Of a stretch of DNA of 64,000 bases, positions 27,201 to 39,200 are shown piece after piece (the stretch's first letter is position 1; each line of letters starts with the position of its first letter). The position numbers were made by a program, and so were the translations under genes. This stretch comes from Talpa occidentalis (Eukaryota > Chordata > Mammalia > Eulipotyphla > Talpidae): positions 84,701,106 through 84,765,105 of the forward strand of contig NW_023601433.1 of the NCBI RefSeq assembly GCF_014898055.3, written 5' to 3'. The notes beneath the pieces are model-generated. The model was given only the letters and a program-made list of their open reading frames with translations. It was not told the DNA's origin and made no database searches.

Positions 27201-30200
27201 CGCTCTGCTGGTGTCCCCGTGACGCTGCCCTTATAAGCCTAGTCTCTCAGCCCAGGTGTACCCACCTACATGTGCCCTCATCCTACTCCAGGAACCCGCC
27301 ATCAGGCATCATTCAGGAGCGCAAGGATCCATCATCAACGCTAATGGCAGGAGGGCAGAAAAGCCTGACAGTCATTTACCTTACCCTACACTGTTTCTTT
27401 GCAGACAGCACCAGAACAGTTTCCTTCTGAAGAGTTCCCGATTTCTGAGTCCAAAGTTAACATGGATGTCAATTTCCCTGGTGCAGCATTTGTCGTGGTC
27501 TCTTGCAAAGAAAGCCAGTCTGGATTCCGCAAAGAGTAAGTCACTGGTTCTCTAGAGGATGGTGATGGGGAGAGAACAGTAAAATGGATACTGGTGAAAT
27601 TGACAGAAGGAAAAAACTCAGGTTTTTATTCTTTAATGCATACTGTATATGAAAATGCTTTACAGTTTGTAAAGCAACCAACCCATTCCGGGTAGGTTTA
27701 TGAACGGTTCTAGCAGCCACACGCTCTTTTTTTTTTTTTTTTTTTTTTTTAATAATAAATTTTATTTTTATATTCCCCATACAATTGCAGCCCCCCCATT
27801 CTGACCCCAATCCCTCCCCTCCCGCCCCCGCCCCCCTAAAAGTGTCTCTGGTTCATAGTTTTTTGTTGATTTTGATTTTCACTTTCCAGCCACATGCTCT
27901 TCACCCTTGTTTATAGTCGCTGTACTCCTCCGTACACTCCACTCCTCCACCCTCGACACCGCACTACCACCACACCGCACTCTGCTGCACCACCCTCATA
28001 AACCAGTCTCTTAGCTCAGGTGTACCCACCTATGCATGCCCACACCCTACTCCAGGTGCCCGCCATCAGGCGTGCACTCAGGACCGCAGGGTTCCGTCAT
28101 CTATCCTAATGGCGGGAGGGCAGAAAAGGCTGATACCTTTTACCTTACCCTACACAGTTCTTCCCATATTTCCATGTTTGGAAGTTAGTCTTTGTAATGA
28201 ATGTCCTAAAATAGGGTGGAAATGAAGTATGTGGCCCAGTTTCCAATTCTCTCCTTTCCTGACCGGGTATGTGTGAGCCACCTTCACTCCACCTCCCCCC
28301 AGCTCCTCGCTGTACAAGGCGCCTTGGGCACGCGTGCTGGTGTATGGACTCGGCCACAAAGTGAAGCGAAATGGCCAGCTGAACCTCATCGAGGCCGTCT
28401 GCTACCCGCGGGATGCGTCTCCAGCCAACACAGGGCTCACGCCACCTCCCACCGCCAACCAGTATCCCTCGGTGATCCTCTCCGCAGACAAGGTCCACAT
28501 TAAGCTGGGTGAGTCTCCGATTCGGCTTCTGGTATGAGAACAGCTTAAAGTCAAGCCCCGCTTTCCTTCTTTCTGCAGCTAGGATCCCAGGTCTGGCGGG
28601 GCTCCAGTGTCCTTTCAGCAAAGAGGGGACTGCTTGGGGCCGTGTATTTTAGAGGCAATAAATTAAAACATCTCCCTTTCCGGTTGGGGAAGCTCAGCCG
28701 CTGCAGTGGGGATTTCCCTGCCTTTCCCAAGTGGGATACCTGCTCTTGAAAAATAACCTGCAGTAATCCCAGCTGGCTTTCTCCAAGTTGTCATTAAAAT
28801 CAAATTCTCTCCGGGGTAATGTGCTCTGTGGGGCACTGGCCACAATGCCTAGTGGCCAGCAATACCTGGTGGCCATGGTGGGAGGCCACAGGTCTTGTGC
28901 CCCTGACATCCTTCATTAAACCTTTGAACCCTGCCGCCCTCACTGACTGCTTTATAAACCTCGGCCAGCTGACTCAGTAAATACAGAAGAAAGAAAAACC
29001 TAGTCACAGCCTTACTGCACTTTGGTGGCATGTTTGACAAGATAGACACATGTTGTCCAGAGACAAATACATATTTGAACTTTCAGCCAAAAATTGGGAT
29101 TTTTGCTTCTCCAAAACTTCTGTCTTGAACATATTGCATCTTTAGGGAATGGAATGAAAGGTCATTTCTGAAGTGACTTGGCCTGAGCTAAACAACTTTA
29201 TATTTCTTTTATTAAAGACAGGCTTTCTGTCTTACCTGCCACTCCTCACATTAACATTCACACTGCAATGTAGACTGGTCCGCATTCCTCCTGTCTTGGG
29301 TGGAGAACTCTGATCTGTAAGGCCCAGGCTTTTGTCTGACTAGTGCTTGTGGTGGGGGTGGGAGGCAGTGTAGGGTGTGAGGGACATCCAGCCTCAGGGC
29401 CTTTTCCTCTCAACCCAGCAGCTTTAGTCAGATTCAGGCCATGGTGGTGACAGAGGTGACCAAAGAGCCAAAGCCCAAGGCCCTGGTTGTGCCTAGTCTT
29501 AGGGGTCCCTTCTACCCTATGACCCTAATGTAAGCTTAATGTTCTCCTGGCATCCAAGCACACTAGAGGGTGATTATTTCCTCACCATCCTGGAATTATT
29601 CCAAGCCTCTTTTAAAATCCACTGTACTGGGCCTCCCCGGTGGCGCAGCGGTTGAGCGCTGGGTTGCGAAGCTGCCCATAGCCTCTGCAGCGCCAGTTCG
29701 ATCCCCGGCTGCTCCCCGGCCACCGGAGGAGGGTCCCACATGGTGCACAGACCTCTCCTGCCGCCCGCTGCTGCCCTCAGCAGTGTATTTCGGTCCTTCT
29801 GCCTGCTCTGCTCCCCGCTCTGGCTCTGGTGAATTCTCTCACCTCCCGCATTTCTGACTGTACCCAGTGCTTGTATAAATAAATAAATAAATAAATAAAT
29901 AAATCTTTTTTTAAAAAAAAATCCAATGTACTTTTTCTCTTCAGGCTACTTGGTATCTGGTTGTGAACATTTATTCTTCCCTGTTCCCATCACTGCCCTT
30001 TGTCCCATTGTCACACCAGCAAGTTGTGCACCTGCAGCTGACAGTCTAGAACAGACTACACTTCCTTCCCCTCCAGTGGATGAGTAGGTGGGCTTTACAG
30101 CCTGTTTCTCAGGCCTTTTTTCATCAGGTGCTGCTAATGACTGTCCTCCTGGGCACTCCTTCTAGGGGTGTCTCCACCTCCCGGAGCTGTGCTGGTGTTA

Positions 30201-33200
30201 CATTCTCTGCCCCTGGAGTTTCCTCTGGCCATGGCCTTCACTGAGCAGCTGCTATCCTGGAAATCAGAGGATGTCGAAGGGAAATCCGAGGATGAGCCTG
30301 ACACCATCCCGACGTCTGTCCTCCTGCAAGTGGTGGAGCTGCTGGGTGAGGTTTCCTGTCCGTCAGGATCAGGGCTGGGTTAGCTGTCTCAGTGCCTGAG
30401 GTAGAAGCCAGGGGGTGACCACAGGTGTCCCAGGCAACAACAGCCTCATGTCAGGTTGCTGTCATTTGAGGTGGCTTGAGGACCTGACTGCAAGGCATAG
30501 CCTAGACGTCTACATCTACGACTTCCAAGGTTTGCTGTGCATTTTCACAGGTGGCAACTCACCATGCAGATTTATTTTATCATGCTTTACTTAAAAGTAT
30601 ATGCTATTATGATAACTTGAGGTAAAAAGTGGTATAGAAATGATGTTACAAAATCAAGCATTGTGACTTCATAGCCCCCAAAAGGCTAAAGAGGGACTGC
30701 ATGTTGGCAGAACTTATGGAATGATGAAGGTAGGAGTCATACATTTGACCATATGTAAATTTGCCTGAAAAAAAAAAAAAAAAAAGACAAGCACGTATTG
30801 AACTTTAATTAATAACATATCTTTAAAGTGTTTAGAAATGAAACAGTGATGTCTGCAACTTATCTTGCAATAATCAAAAGCTAACATGAGTTTAGGGATG
30901 AATAGAAGATGTGTAAAAACAGATGTGTAATGCAAAGCAAATACAGTAGAATGTTAGTGGTAGACTCTAGGGTGGGTCTGCAGGCACCCACTATAGTCGG
31001 ACTCTCAGAGGGGGCTTGCCTGGTGGCCTGCGGCCTGTGCCTGTTGGGTAGCCATTGAGCCCTGTGCCTGTTGGGTAGCCATTGAGCCCTGCTCCTCACC
31101 GTTATGTGAGAATGTGGCGCTGGTCCTGCCACATATTGCTACTTCTTATTTCAAGAAAAATCAGAAATCTAGATATTGATGTGAATTTCCCAGCTTTGCA
31201 ATGTTGACAAACTAATTGAAATTCTTGGAGACACACTTGACTGGAGGGCAGGGAGGGACACAGGGAACCCTTGTCTGTGGGAATAAGATGTCTGTCCCTG
31301 GTCTCAGCTCTTGGGCCACTGCTTGCTCTTTTGGCAGAGAATCCTCTCCAAGCCGTTCTCTTACAAAAAATGGCAAACGACAGAGGAAGGGGGTAACACA
31401 GCATCCAGGGACCTGGCTCTTGACTTCGCGGGAGAGGGAACCACTGGCGCTTATGCTCTGTCAGTGACAACCACGAGTTTATTTCCAATTAGAATCATCA
31501 AACAGTGTCACCTCTGAGAGAGCAGGAAGTTGTGTCCCCTCATTTGTAGATGCCGGGCCTAAGGGAAGATTCTCTGTAAGTCAGCTGGGCCCACCTCTGA
31601 GGACTCTGTCCATAACACAACTGTGAATACAAGAGATACTTCTGGTGGGAAGGGGACCTCAAACAAACATGTGGCCCACCATGTTGTAATGGGCCACGGT
31701 TCCTAACCTAGTCATTCTCATGCCTCGTTTATGTGATTCCTGCCGTGTCTATGAGTCATGCCTGCCAGCATCTATTTGATAGCTTTTATGGCAAACAACT
31801 CCTTTCTCCTTTTTTTTTGAACTTTATTTAAATTAATTAAACTTTAGTTTCAAAGGAAACATCGTATTGCTAGTTTAAATGGAAAGTTAGCTCCTGGGGC
31901 CTCCCTGGTGGCACAGAGATTTAAGTCTCAGTACTATCAAGCTATCACCAGCTACTGCAGCATGAATTCAATCCCTGCCCAGGGAGCTGACCCACAAGGC
32001 ACAGCAGACCTCTCCTGCCTCGCACGCTGCTCCCCTCAGCAGTGTATTTCAGTCAATCTGCTTGTTCTGTTCCCCACTCTGTGGTGAATCCTCTCACCAC
32101 CACCCCCACACCTGTGGCCTGTACCCTAGCTCTTGTATGCATAAATAAATAAATCTTTAAAAAAAAAAGTTACAAAAATCTGGCTAAATCCCCTTGCTTG
32201 TCAGAGACTGATACCCACATGGCACGGCAGACCTCTCCTGTCTCGCCCGCTGCTCCCCTCAACAGTGTATTTCAGTCAGTCTGCCTGTTCTGTCCCTCGC
32301 TCTGTCTCTGGTGAATCCTCTCACCCTCCCACACATCTGGCTTGTACCCTGTTTCTTATATGTATAAATAAATCAATCTTTTTTAAAAAAAAAAAAAAGA
32401 ATATACCAGAATTGGGACTAAAAAAAGAGTTGAAAAAGGAATTATTCAGCATGTGTTTGTTCTGTGTGTGTTTCTGTGCTATTAGGCAGTATTGGCCTGT
32501 GTGCCATAAAAGCAGGCATTCTTGCTTCAGGAAACATTGTTCTGTGACTTGTCACCAGCTAACTTGATAACCTTATGAGAAAGAAAAGAATGATTTTTTT
32601 GGCCTGAGCTACAGAAGCAGGCTGCCATGTGATCACATGGCACAGGGGTTGAGGCCGTCCCTGCACGGCCTTGGGCAAGTCCTTCATCTCTTGAAGGCTC
32701 TATTTCTTCATCTGTATGGTGGGGTTAATAATGGAGCGCTGTTTCTCAGTGTTGTTGTGAGGGGTAAACCCCCTAGTGTGCTTAGGATAGTGCCTGGCAC
32801 ATACTGAGCTGTGGAAGTGCTGACTGTCACTGCTGTCCCTTTGCCTCAGGAAACTTCCTGTGGACCACGGACATGGCAGCCTGTGTGAAGGAGCTTGTTT
32901 TCCACCTCCTGGCAGAGCTGCTGCGTACGGTGCACAGCCTGGAGCAGAGGAAGCACCCCGCCGGCCTGTCCTCATCCATCGCCCTCCAGCTAAACCCCTG
33001 TCTCGCCATGCTGATGGCCCTGCAGTCAGAGCTCCACAAGCTGTATGATGAGGAGACCCAGAGCTGGGTCTCAGGCAGCACCTGCGGAGGGTCAGGGACC
33101 GCTGCGGCCCCCGACCAGGGCAGGTTCTCTACATACTTCCACGCGCTCATGGAAGGTTGCCTGGCAGTGGCTGAAGTCACCCTACCCACCAACATGAGCG

Positions 33201-36200
33201 TCACCGCCAGTGGGGTGACCTCGACAACCACCCCAAACCTCAGTGATTCGTCTTCCTCCTCGTCCTCCTCCCCAGGACAGACGCCTCAGAGCCCCAGCCT
33301 CCTGTCCAAAAGAAAAAAGGTCAAGATGAAGCGGGAAAAGGCCTCCTCATCTGGGAAGCGCCAATCCTCCCGCTCAGTGGAGTCGGACCCCTCCGTGCTC
33401 AGCATCGGGGGCAGCAAGCCCGAGGACATGCTCTGGTTCCATCGCGCACTTACCCTGCTCATCATTCTGCGGCACCTCACCAAGAAGGACCCGCAGGGTC
33501 TGGGCGTAACGAGTGATGCCATCACTGATGCCTGCCAGGCCCTGGTGGGTCCTACGGCCCACAGCCGCTTACTGGTGATCTCCGGAATCCCTACCCACCT
33601 GGACGAGGGCATCGTCAGAGGTGCTATCCGCAAGGCCTGCAATGCCCATGGCGGGGTCTTCAAGGATGAGATCTACATTCCCCTGCAGGACGAAGACCCC
33701 AAAAAGCCAAAAGACAAGGCTGAGGGCGGAGATGGGAAAGCCGAGCCCGAGAAGACGCTCGGCTTCCCCAACACAGACAGCTTGGAGGTCAGCACGTCCA
33801 GCAGCCTGACGCCTGCCATGAGCATCAGCGCCTCCGCCTCCACCAGCCAGGCCTCCATCTGCAGCTCCCAGGGCATCTCACAGACAGTCAGCGACCTCTC
33901 TGTGGATCCACTGCCCTCGGGTCTTGAGCTGCCCATCCCTCCTGGCCTGTTGGAACCCCACGTGGTGTCCAGCCAGGAGAGCCTTGACATCTCTCTGTGC
34001 AGCACCGGCAGCCTGGGCAGCCTGGGCAGCCTTGGGGAGCCGCTAGACAACGTAGAGACGGCCTCGGTGTCGGACATGGGCTCCATGTACACAGTCACGT
34101 CCCTGGACAACCAGTCCCTCGCAGCGCGCCCCATCAAAGGCTTCGCAGTTGTGGAGGTAACGGCACCTGCACCAGGGCAACCACCTAAATCATCAGCAGC
34201 GTGAAGCCCCCAGAATCTTTAAACCTGGGAAAGTCACTCCTAAGGGATTCACTGATAGGTGACATTGGCACCTTAGGGGCTCCCGTGGCAGCTCTTAGAA
34301 GTAGCAGGGACAGTGTCGATTAGCGCTGCTGGATGTCATGGCCCTAAGCGGGCTAACGAGTTTGTGCCAGGGCATCACCAAGCGTGGGAGGCAGACAGAG
34401 GGGCTCCAGGGCTGACCTCCCTGATGGATGACCTTTAACGGGTGCACCCCCACTCAGGGTCCCACCACTGTGTTTTTTGTTTTTTTTTAATCCCCCACTG
34501 CTGCGTTTTTCAGTGGCCTGGGTTGTTTCAAATGTGCCACTGGCAGGAGGGATCTTGCTGAGGAGAACAGACTTTTGTAGAACAGAGTCTTGCCCTTCTT
34601 CCACGTGGTTGTGAGTTTTAGAGATACACCTGTTCCCTTTCCACTTCAAGACCCCGTTTTTTGGGCTTGTTTAGAAATCCTCTGTGCTCCTGCCCCTTGC
34701 CTCTCGGGCCTTAGGCTCAGCCCATCCTCCACGTCTGTGGAGGAAGGTGCTGAGAAGAGGCCTTGAGCAGCCTCGCTCTCCCGGGGGGCTCTGAGTACTG
34801 GAGGACCACGTGGTTGATTTCGTCCCTAGAGTCACTTCTTTTCATTTAGTTTCCTTTTTCCTGGGGCTGGCTCGGATCTGTGCATGGACGTTAACCTCCT
34901 AGACATCAGGATAAGACCACAGACCTGACTGTGGCTTAGTGACAGAGAATTCCAGTTGGATTGCTCCCCTACAAGTTACCACATGGGAGGAACTTCCAAG
35001 GAAGGCCAGCTGGCCCACAAACTCAAGACGAGTGGTGGGCTTCAGGGAGGGGCGGGAAGGGAGAGAAGGTCACTCAGCGTGGCATGACAGGTTTATGTCT
35101 ACTCACACCCTGACTACTTTCTTTGTTCACCCAGATAAGATCCCGAGCCAAAATTGAGAAAATTCGAGCAAGTTTATTTAACAATAATGATTTGATTGGC
35201 TTGTCAAGTTTGGATGGTGAAGATGAATTGATGGAAATGTCAACGGAAGAGATTCTCACCGTATCTGTAGTAAATCAGAGTCTGTTTGATACTCAAGGGA
35301 GCCCCGGGTTAGAAGATTATTTCAACGATAAGTCAATTAAAGGTGGGTTGTGGATTTTTTTTAATAATATACTATTATTTTAGAAGTTTTAGATTTACAG
35401 AAAAAAAACAAGTAAAAATTCTCTCCCCCCTCATCCCGTTTCCCCTATTTTTAACATGTTACATTAAAGAGAAGCACTCTGAAGGCACCCCTGGGAGCTG
35501 TAGATAATGTTTCAGGGGTGTTGGGGAGTCACCAGGACAAGCGCTTCACTGCTTGACTGCGAACATTGGCTTTTCTCATATGATGTAAAAAGAACATTCA
35601 CACCTTTTCCCAGCTGTTGGGACCCTGAAGGGAGAGAGAGGAAGGGAGGAAAGGTCGCTCACGTGGTATGACGGTCTCTGTCTACTCACATCCTGACCAC
35701 TTTTCTTTGTTCACACAGATAAGATCCGAAGCCAAAATTGAGAAAATTCGAGCAAGTTTTAGCAGTTTTAGATTTACAGAAATTCGAGCAAGGCCAGTGG
35801 GGTACCCACTGATCCAGGTCTGCTGGGTCCGGCCAGCCAAGAGACCACCCGGGAATGGCTAAGCCACGGTCTGCTTCAGGCTTGAGCAAGGACTTACATT
35901 CAAGTTCTCTTTCTTTTCATCCGGACAGGCTTCCCTTCTTCAAGTGGATTTGTTTCATTCTGTCCTGTGGTGCTAGAATGTACAGAGGGCATTGCTGGTA
36001 ATCATTGGGTCGTGTGCTTGAGGACAGCTAACTACTGCCTCACCCTTTAAAATTAATTCTTTTTTTTTTTTTTTTTGAAGATTTATTTATTTATTTATAC
36101 AAGCACTGGGTATAGTCAGAAGCACGGGAGGGTGAGAGAATTCGCCAGAGCAGGGAACAGAACAGGCAGACTGACAAAATACACTGCTGAGGGAAGCAGC

Positions 36201-39200
36201 GGGCGCGGCAGGAGAGGTCTGCATACCACGTGGGACCCTCGCCAGTGGCCGGGGATGGAACCGGCGCTGCAGAGGCTGCGGGCAGCTTCACAGCCCAGCG
36301 CTCAACCGCTGCGCCACCAGGGGAGGCCCTAAAATTAATTCTTGAGGAGGAAACAGTCCCAGTTCCTTTCACAAAGTCCCCCTTGGGTGTTTTGATTTTT
36401 TTGGGGGGGGGTATAATTTTTTTTAATGAATTACTTTATTTTATATAATTCTTACATCATTTTCATTTTTGCATAATGTATGTATTTTCATTTTGGTTAT
36501 ATTCCCCATACAATTCCCATCCCCTTTTTCTGACCCTACTCCCTCTTCTCCTTCCCCCGCCCCCCACTGTAGTGTGTCTCTGGTCTATAGTTGCTTGTTG
36601 ATTTTGATTTTTACTTAATTGCAATTAGTCTTTTTCCGGGTCCCTTATTTAGGTTTTCTAAATTCCTGCTATGAGTGGGACCATAAATAGTTTTCTTTTT
36701 CTTTCTGGCTTATTTCACTGAGCATGATCCCTTCCAACTCCATCCATATTGCTGCAAATTATATGAGTTTATCTTTTTTGATTGCTGAGTAATATTCTAT
36801 GGTGTATATGTACCACATCTTCTTGATCCAGTCATCTATTTTTGGGCATTTGGGTTGTTTCCATAGCTTAGCTATTGTATATAGTGCTGCTATAAACATA
36901 GGGGTACAGGTGCCCTTTTGAAATAATGTTTCTGTGTCCTTTGGGTAAATACCTATGAGTGGAGTTGCTGGATCATATGGAAGCTCCTTGTCTGGCTCCC
37001 CTGATTCTTCTGTTAGGATACTAAGTGTTCATTCAGATCCGGCTCCTAACAAGGACTCCAGCTCAGGGACCTCCTGTCTACACTTCACCCCAAGCTTCAC
37101 TTTAGAAGCTGTAGGAAGTTTTCTTTTTTAATTCATATTCTTTGGGTTGTCATTTCTGCTTTGTGTCATTCTTTCTTGAAATTTTTAACTTGTCTTTTTT
37201 TCTAAATCTTCAATATTATTTGAAATTTTTTTTTTTTAAAGATACACTTTTTTTTTCCAATTTTTTTTTTTTAAAGATTTATTTATTTATTTATTTATTC
37301 ATACAAGCACTGGGTACAGGCAGAAGCGCGAGAGGGTGAGAGAATTCACCAGAGCCAGAGCAGGATGCAGAACAGGCAGAAGGACCGAAGTACACTGCTG
37401 AGGGGAGCAGCGGGCGGCAGGAGAGGTCTGCGCGCCATGTGGGACCCTCCTCTGGTGGCCGGGGAGCAGCCAGGGATCAAACCGGCACTGCAGAGGCTGC
37501 GGGCAGCTTCGCAACCCCGCGCTCAACCGCTGCGCCACCGGGGAAGCCCTTATTTGAAATTTCTAATAGTTACTAGGTTTGTTTTAGTCTTTGTTTTCCA
37601 AGTACAAAATTTAATACTGAAGGGGCCTCCCCGGTGGCGCAGCGGTTGAGCGCTGGGTTGCGAAGCTGCCCGCGGCCTCTGCGGCGCTGGTTCGATCCCC
37701 GGCTGCTCCCCGGCCACCGGAGGAGGATCCCACATGGTGCGCAGACCTCTCCTGCCACCCGCTGCTCCCCTCAGCAGTTTACTTCGGTCCTTCTGCCTGC
37801 TCTGCTCCCCGCTCTGGCTCTGGTGAATTCTCTCACCCTCCCGCGCTTCTGACTGTACCCAGTGCATGTATAAACAAAACAAACAAACAAATATAATAAA
37901 TAAATAAATAAACATGCCTCTATTTAAAAAAAAAAAAATTTAATACTGAGTATGGGTTTTCTTGTGTTGTTGTTTCATTTCATTATCCCCCATCACAAAA
38001 TTTTTTTTTTTTTTACACTGCTGAGGGGAGCAGTGAGCTCAGCAGGAGAGGTCTGCGCGCCATGTGGGACCCTCGCCTGGCGGCCTGGGAACGAACTGGC
38101 GCTGCAGAGGCCAGCCTCGCAACCCAGAGCCCAATCACTGTGCCACCGGGGAGGCCCCCATCACAGAAGTTTTAAATGATCCCTCAGGGCTGTGACCAGG
38201 ATGAGGTGATACCTCAGGAATTTTTGAATGGGACTTAAATGCAGCAATTTAGAGAAATACAATTTAATGCATTGTTTATAAGAGTGGAAATAAATGTAAA
38301 ATATCCACAATGAACAAAATCCTAAAATCTTAAATAAAGACAGGCTCTGTCTTGCCAGTTTTTCCTTTGACGGCAGCTTGAATGGCTGGACACACAGTAC
38401 TGCAGGTAATTTGCTTCTCCAGCCTTATTTTTTTATTTTTTTAAAACATTGTATTAAAATAATATCTTGATTAAAATATCTTGATAGTTTAGTCTTTGGA
38501 AATCTTGTGCCTGAGGGTAGTCCCACCTCAGCCTGATCCCTGATTATTGTGAGATGTGCCCCCTCAGCTGTTAGCCACCCTGGGACCTGCAGGAAACCTG
38601 AGCTCCTCCTCTGAATCTGAATTTAGTTCCATTCCCTGATTCTATTACAGTCAAACCTCTAGTCTTTCAGTGGTATATATGCTCCATCTTGGCCACAGGG
38701 ATTTTACTGGACATTCTTTTAAATTGTGCCTCTGCCTCTTCTGTCCTTAGGGCCCTACTGCCTCTCTCTTAGCTGCCCTCCATCTCAACCCAGATGCCTG
38801 TAGGCCCCTGTCCTCTGCTTCCCCTGGCCTGGAGGCCCTGGGTGTGGTTCTGGTGTATCAGCATGGGAGAGCACAGGGAGAGGGAGCGAACGTTGGGAGA
38901 AAAGGAGGGGGAAATGCTGAGTTCCCCTTGGACCCTTGACCATGAGAAGCAGGCTGGTGGGTCAGCACTGGCCCCTTGGGAGGGTGATGGCACCTTCTGG
39001 AGCACTTGTTTGGGGATTAAAAAATAAATCGATTTTTTTTTTTTTTTTGTGCTTGTGGTCAATTTTGTTGTATTCAAGAAAGCTTTTCCACTTGCTCATT
39101 GAAACATGTTCTCTAGTAATGTAATAACTTGTTTTAACAGCTTGTACTTCACACTGAAAATATTTGGCCAGCTCCATGTCCTTTTTCATTCCTTTGAGAT

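Larger units (their letters stand above)
28509..31896 (+). other. HECTD4 introns around exon 21, mostly unannotated
   Basis: Apart from the SINE at 29629-29917, exon 21 and the 27-bp duplication at 31034-31087, I see only an A-run near 30770-30785. Confidence 0.5.
34157..36047 (+). other. HECTD4 introns flanking exon 23
   Basis: 34157-35051 shows nothing recognised. 35343-35635 begins with a piece resembling an old interspersed repeat (TTTTAGATTTACAGAAAAAA then TTTCCCCTATTTTTAACATG). The exon-23 copy follows, and 35793-36047 is blank. Confidence 0.5.

Noticed and set aside
31034..31087. CRISPR-like or satellite array
   Set aside because: Only two adjacent units without spacers in a mammalian intron.
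35719..35862. The exon 23 copy as a true mutually exclusive exon
   Set aside because: The only candidate donor (CAG|gtctgc near 35818) is weak and ends at phase 0, whereas exon 24 needs phase 1. Adding it after exon 23 gives a stop within eight codons.
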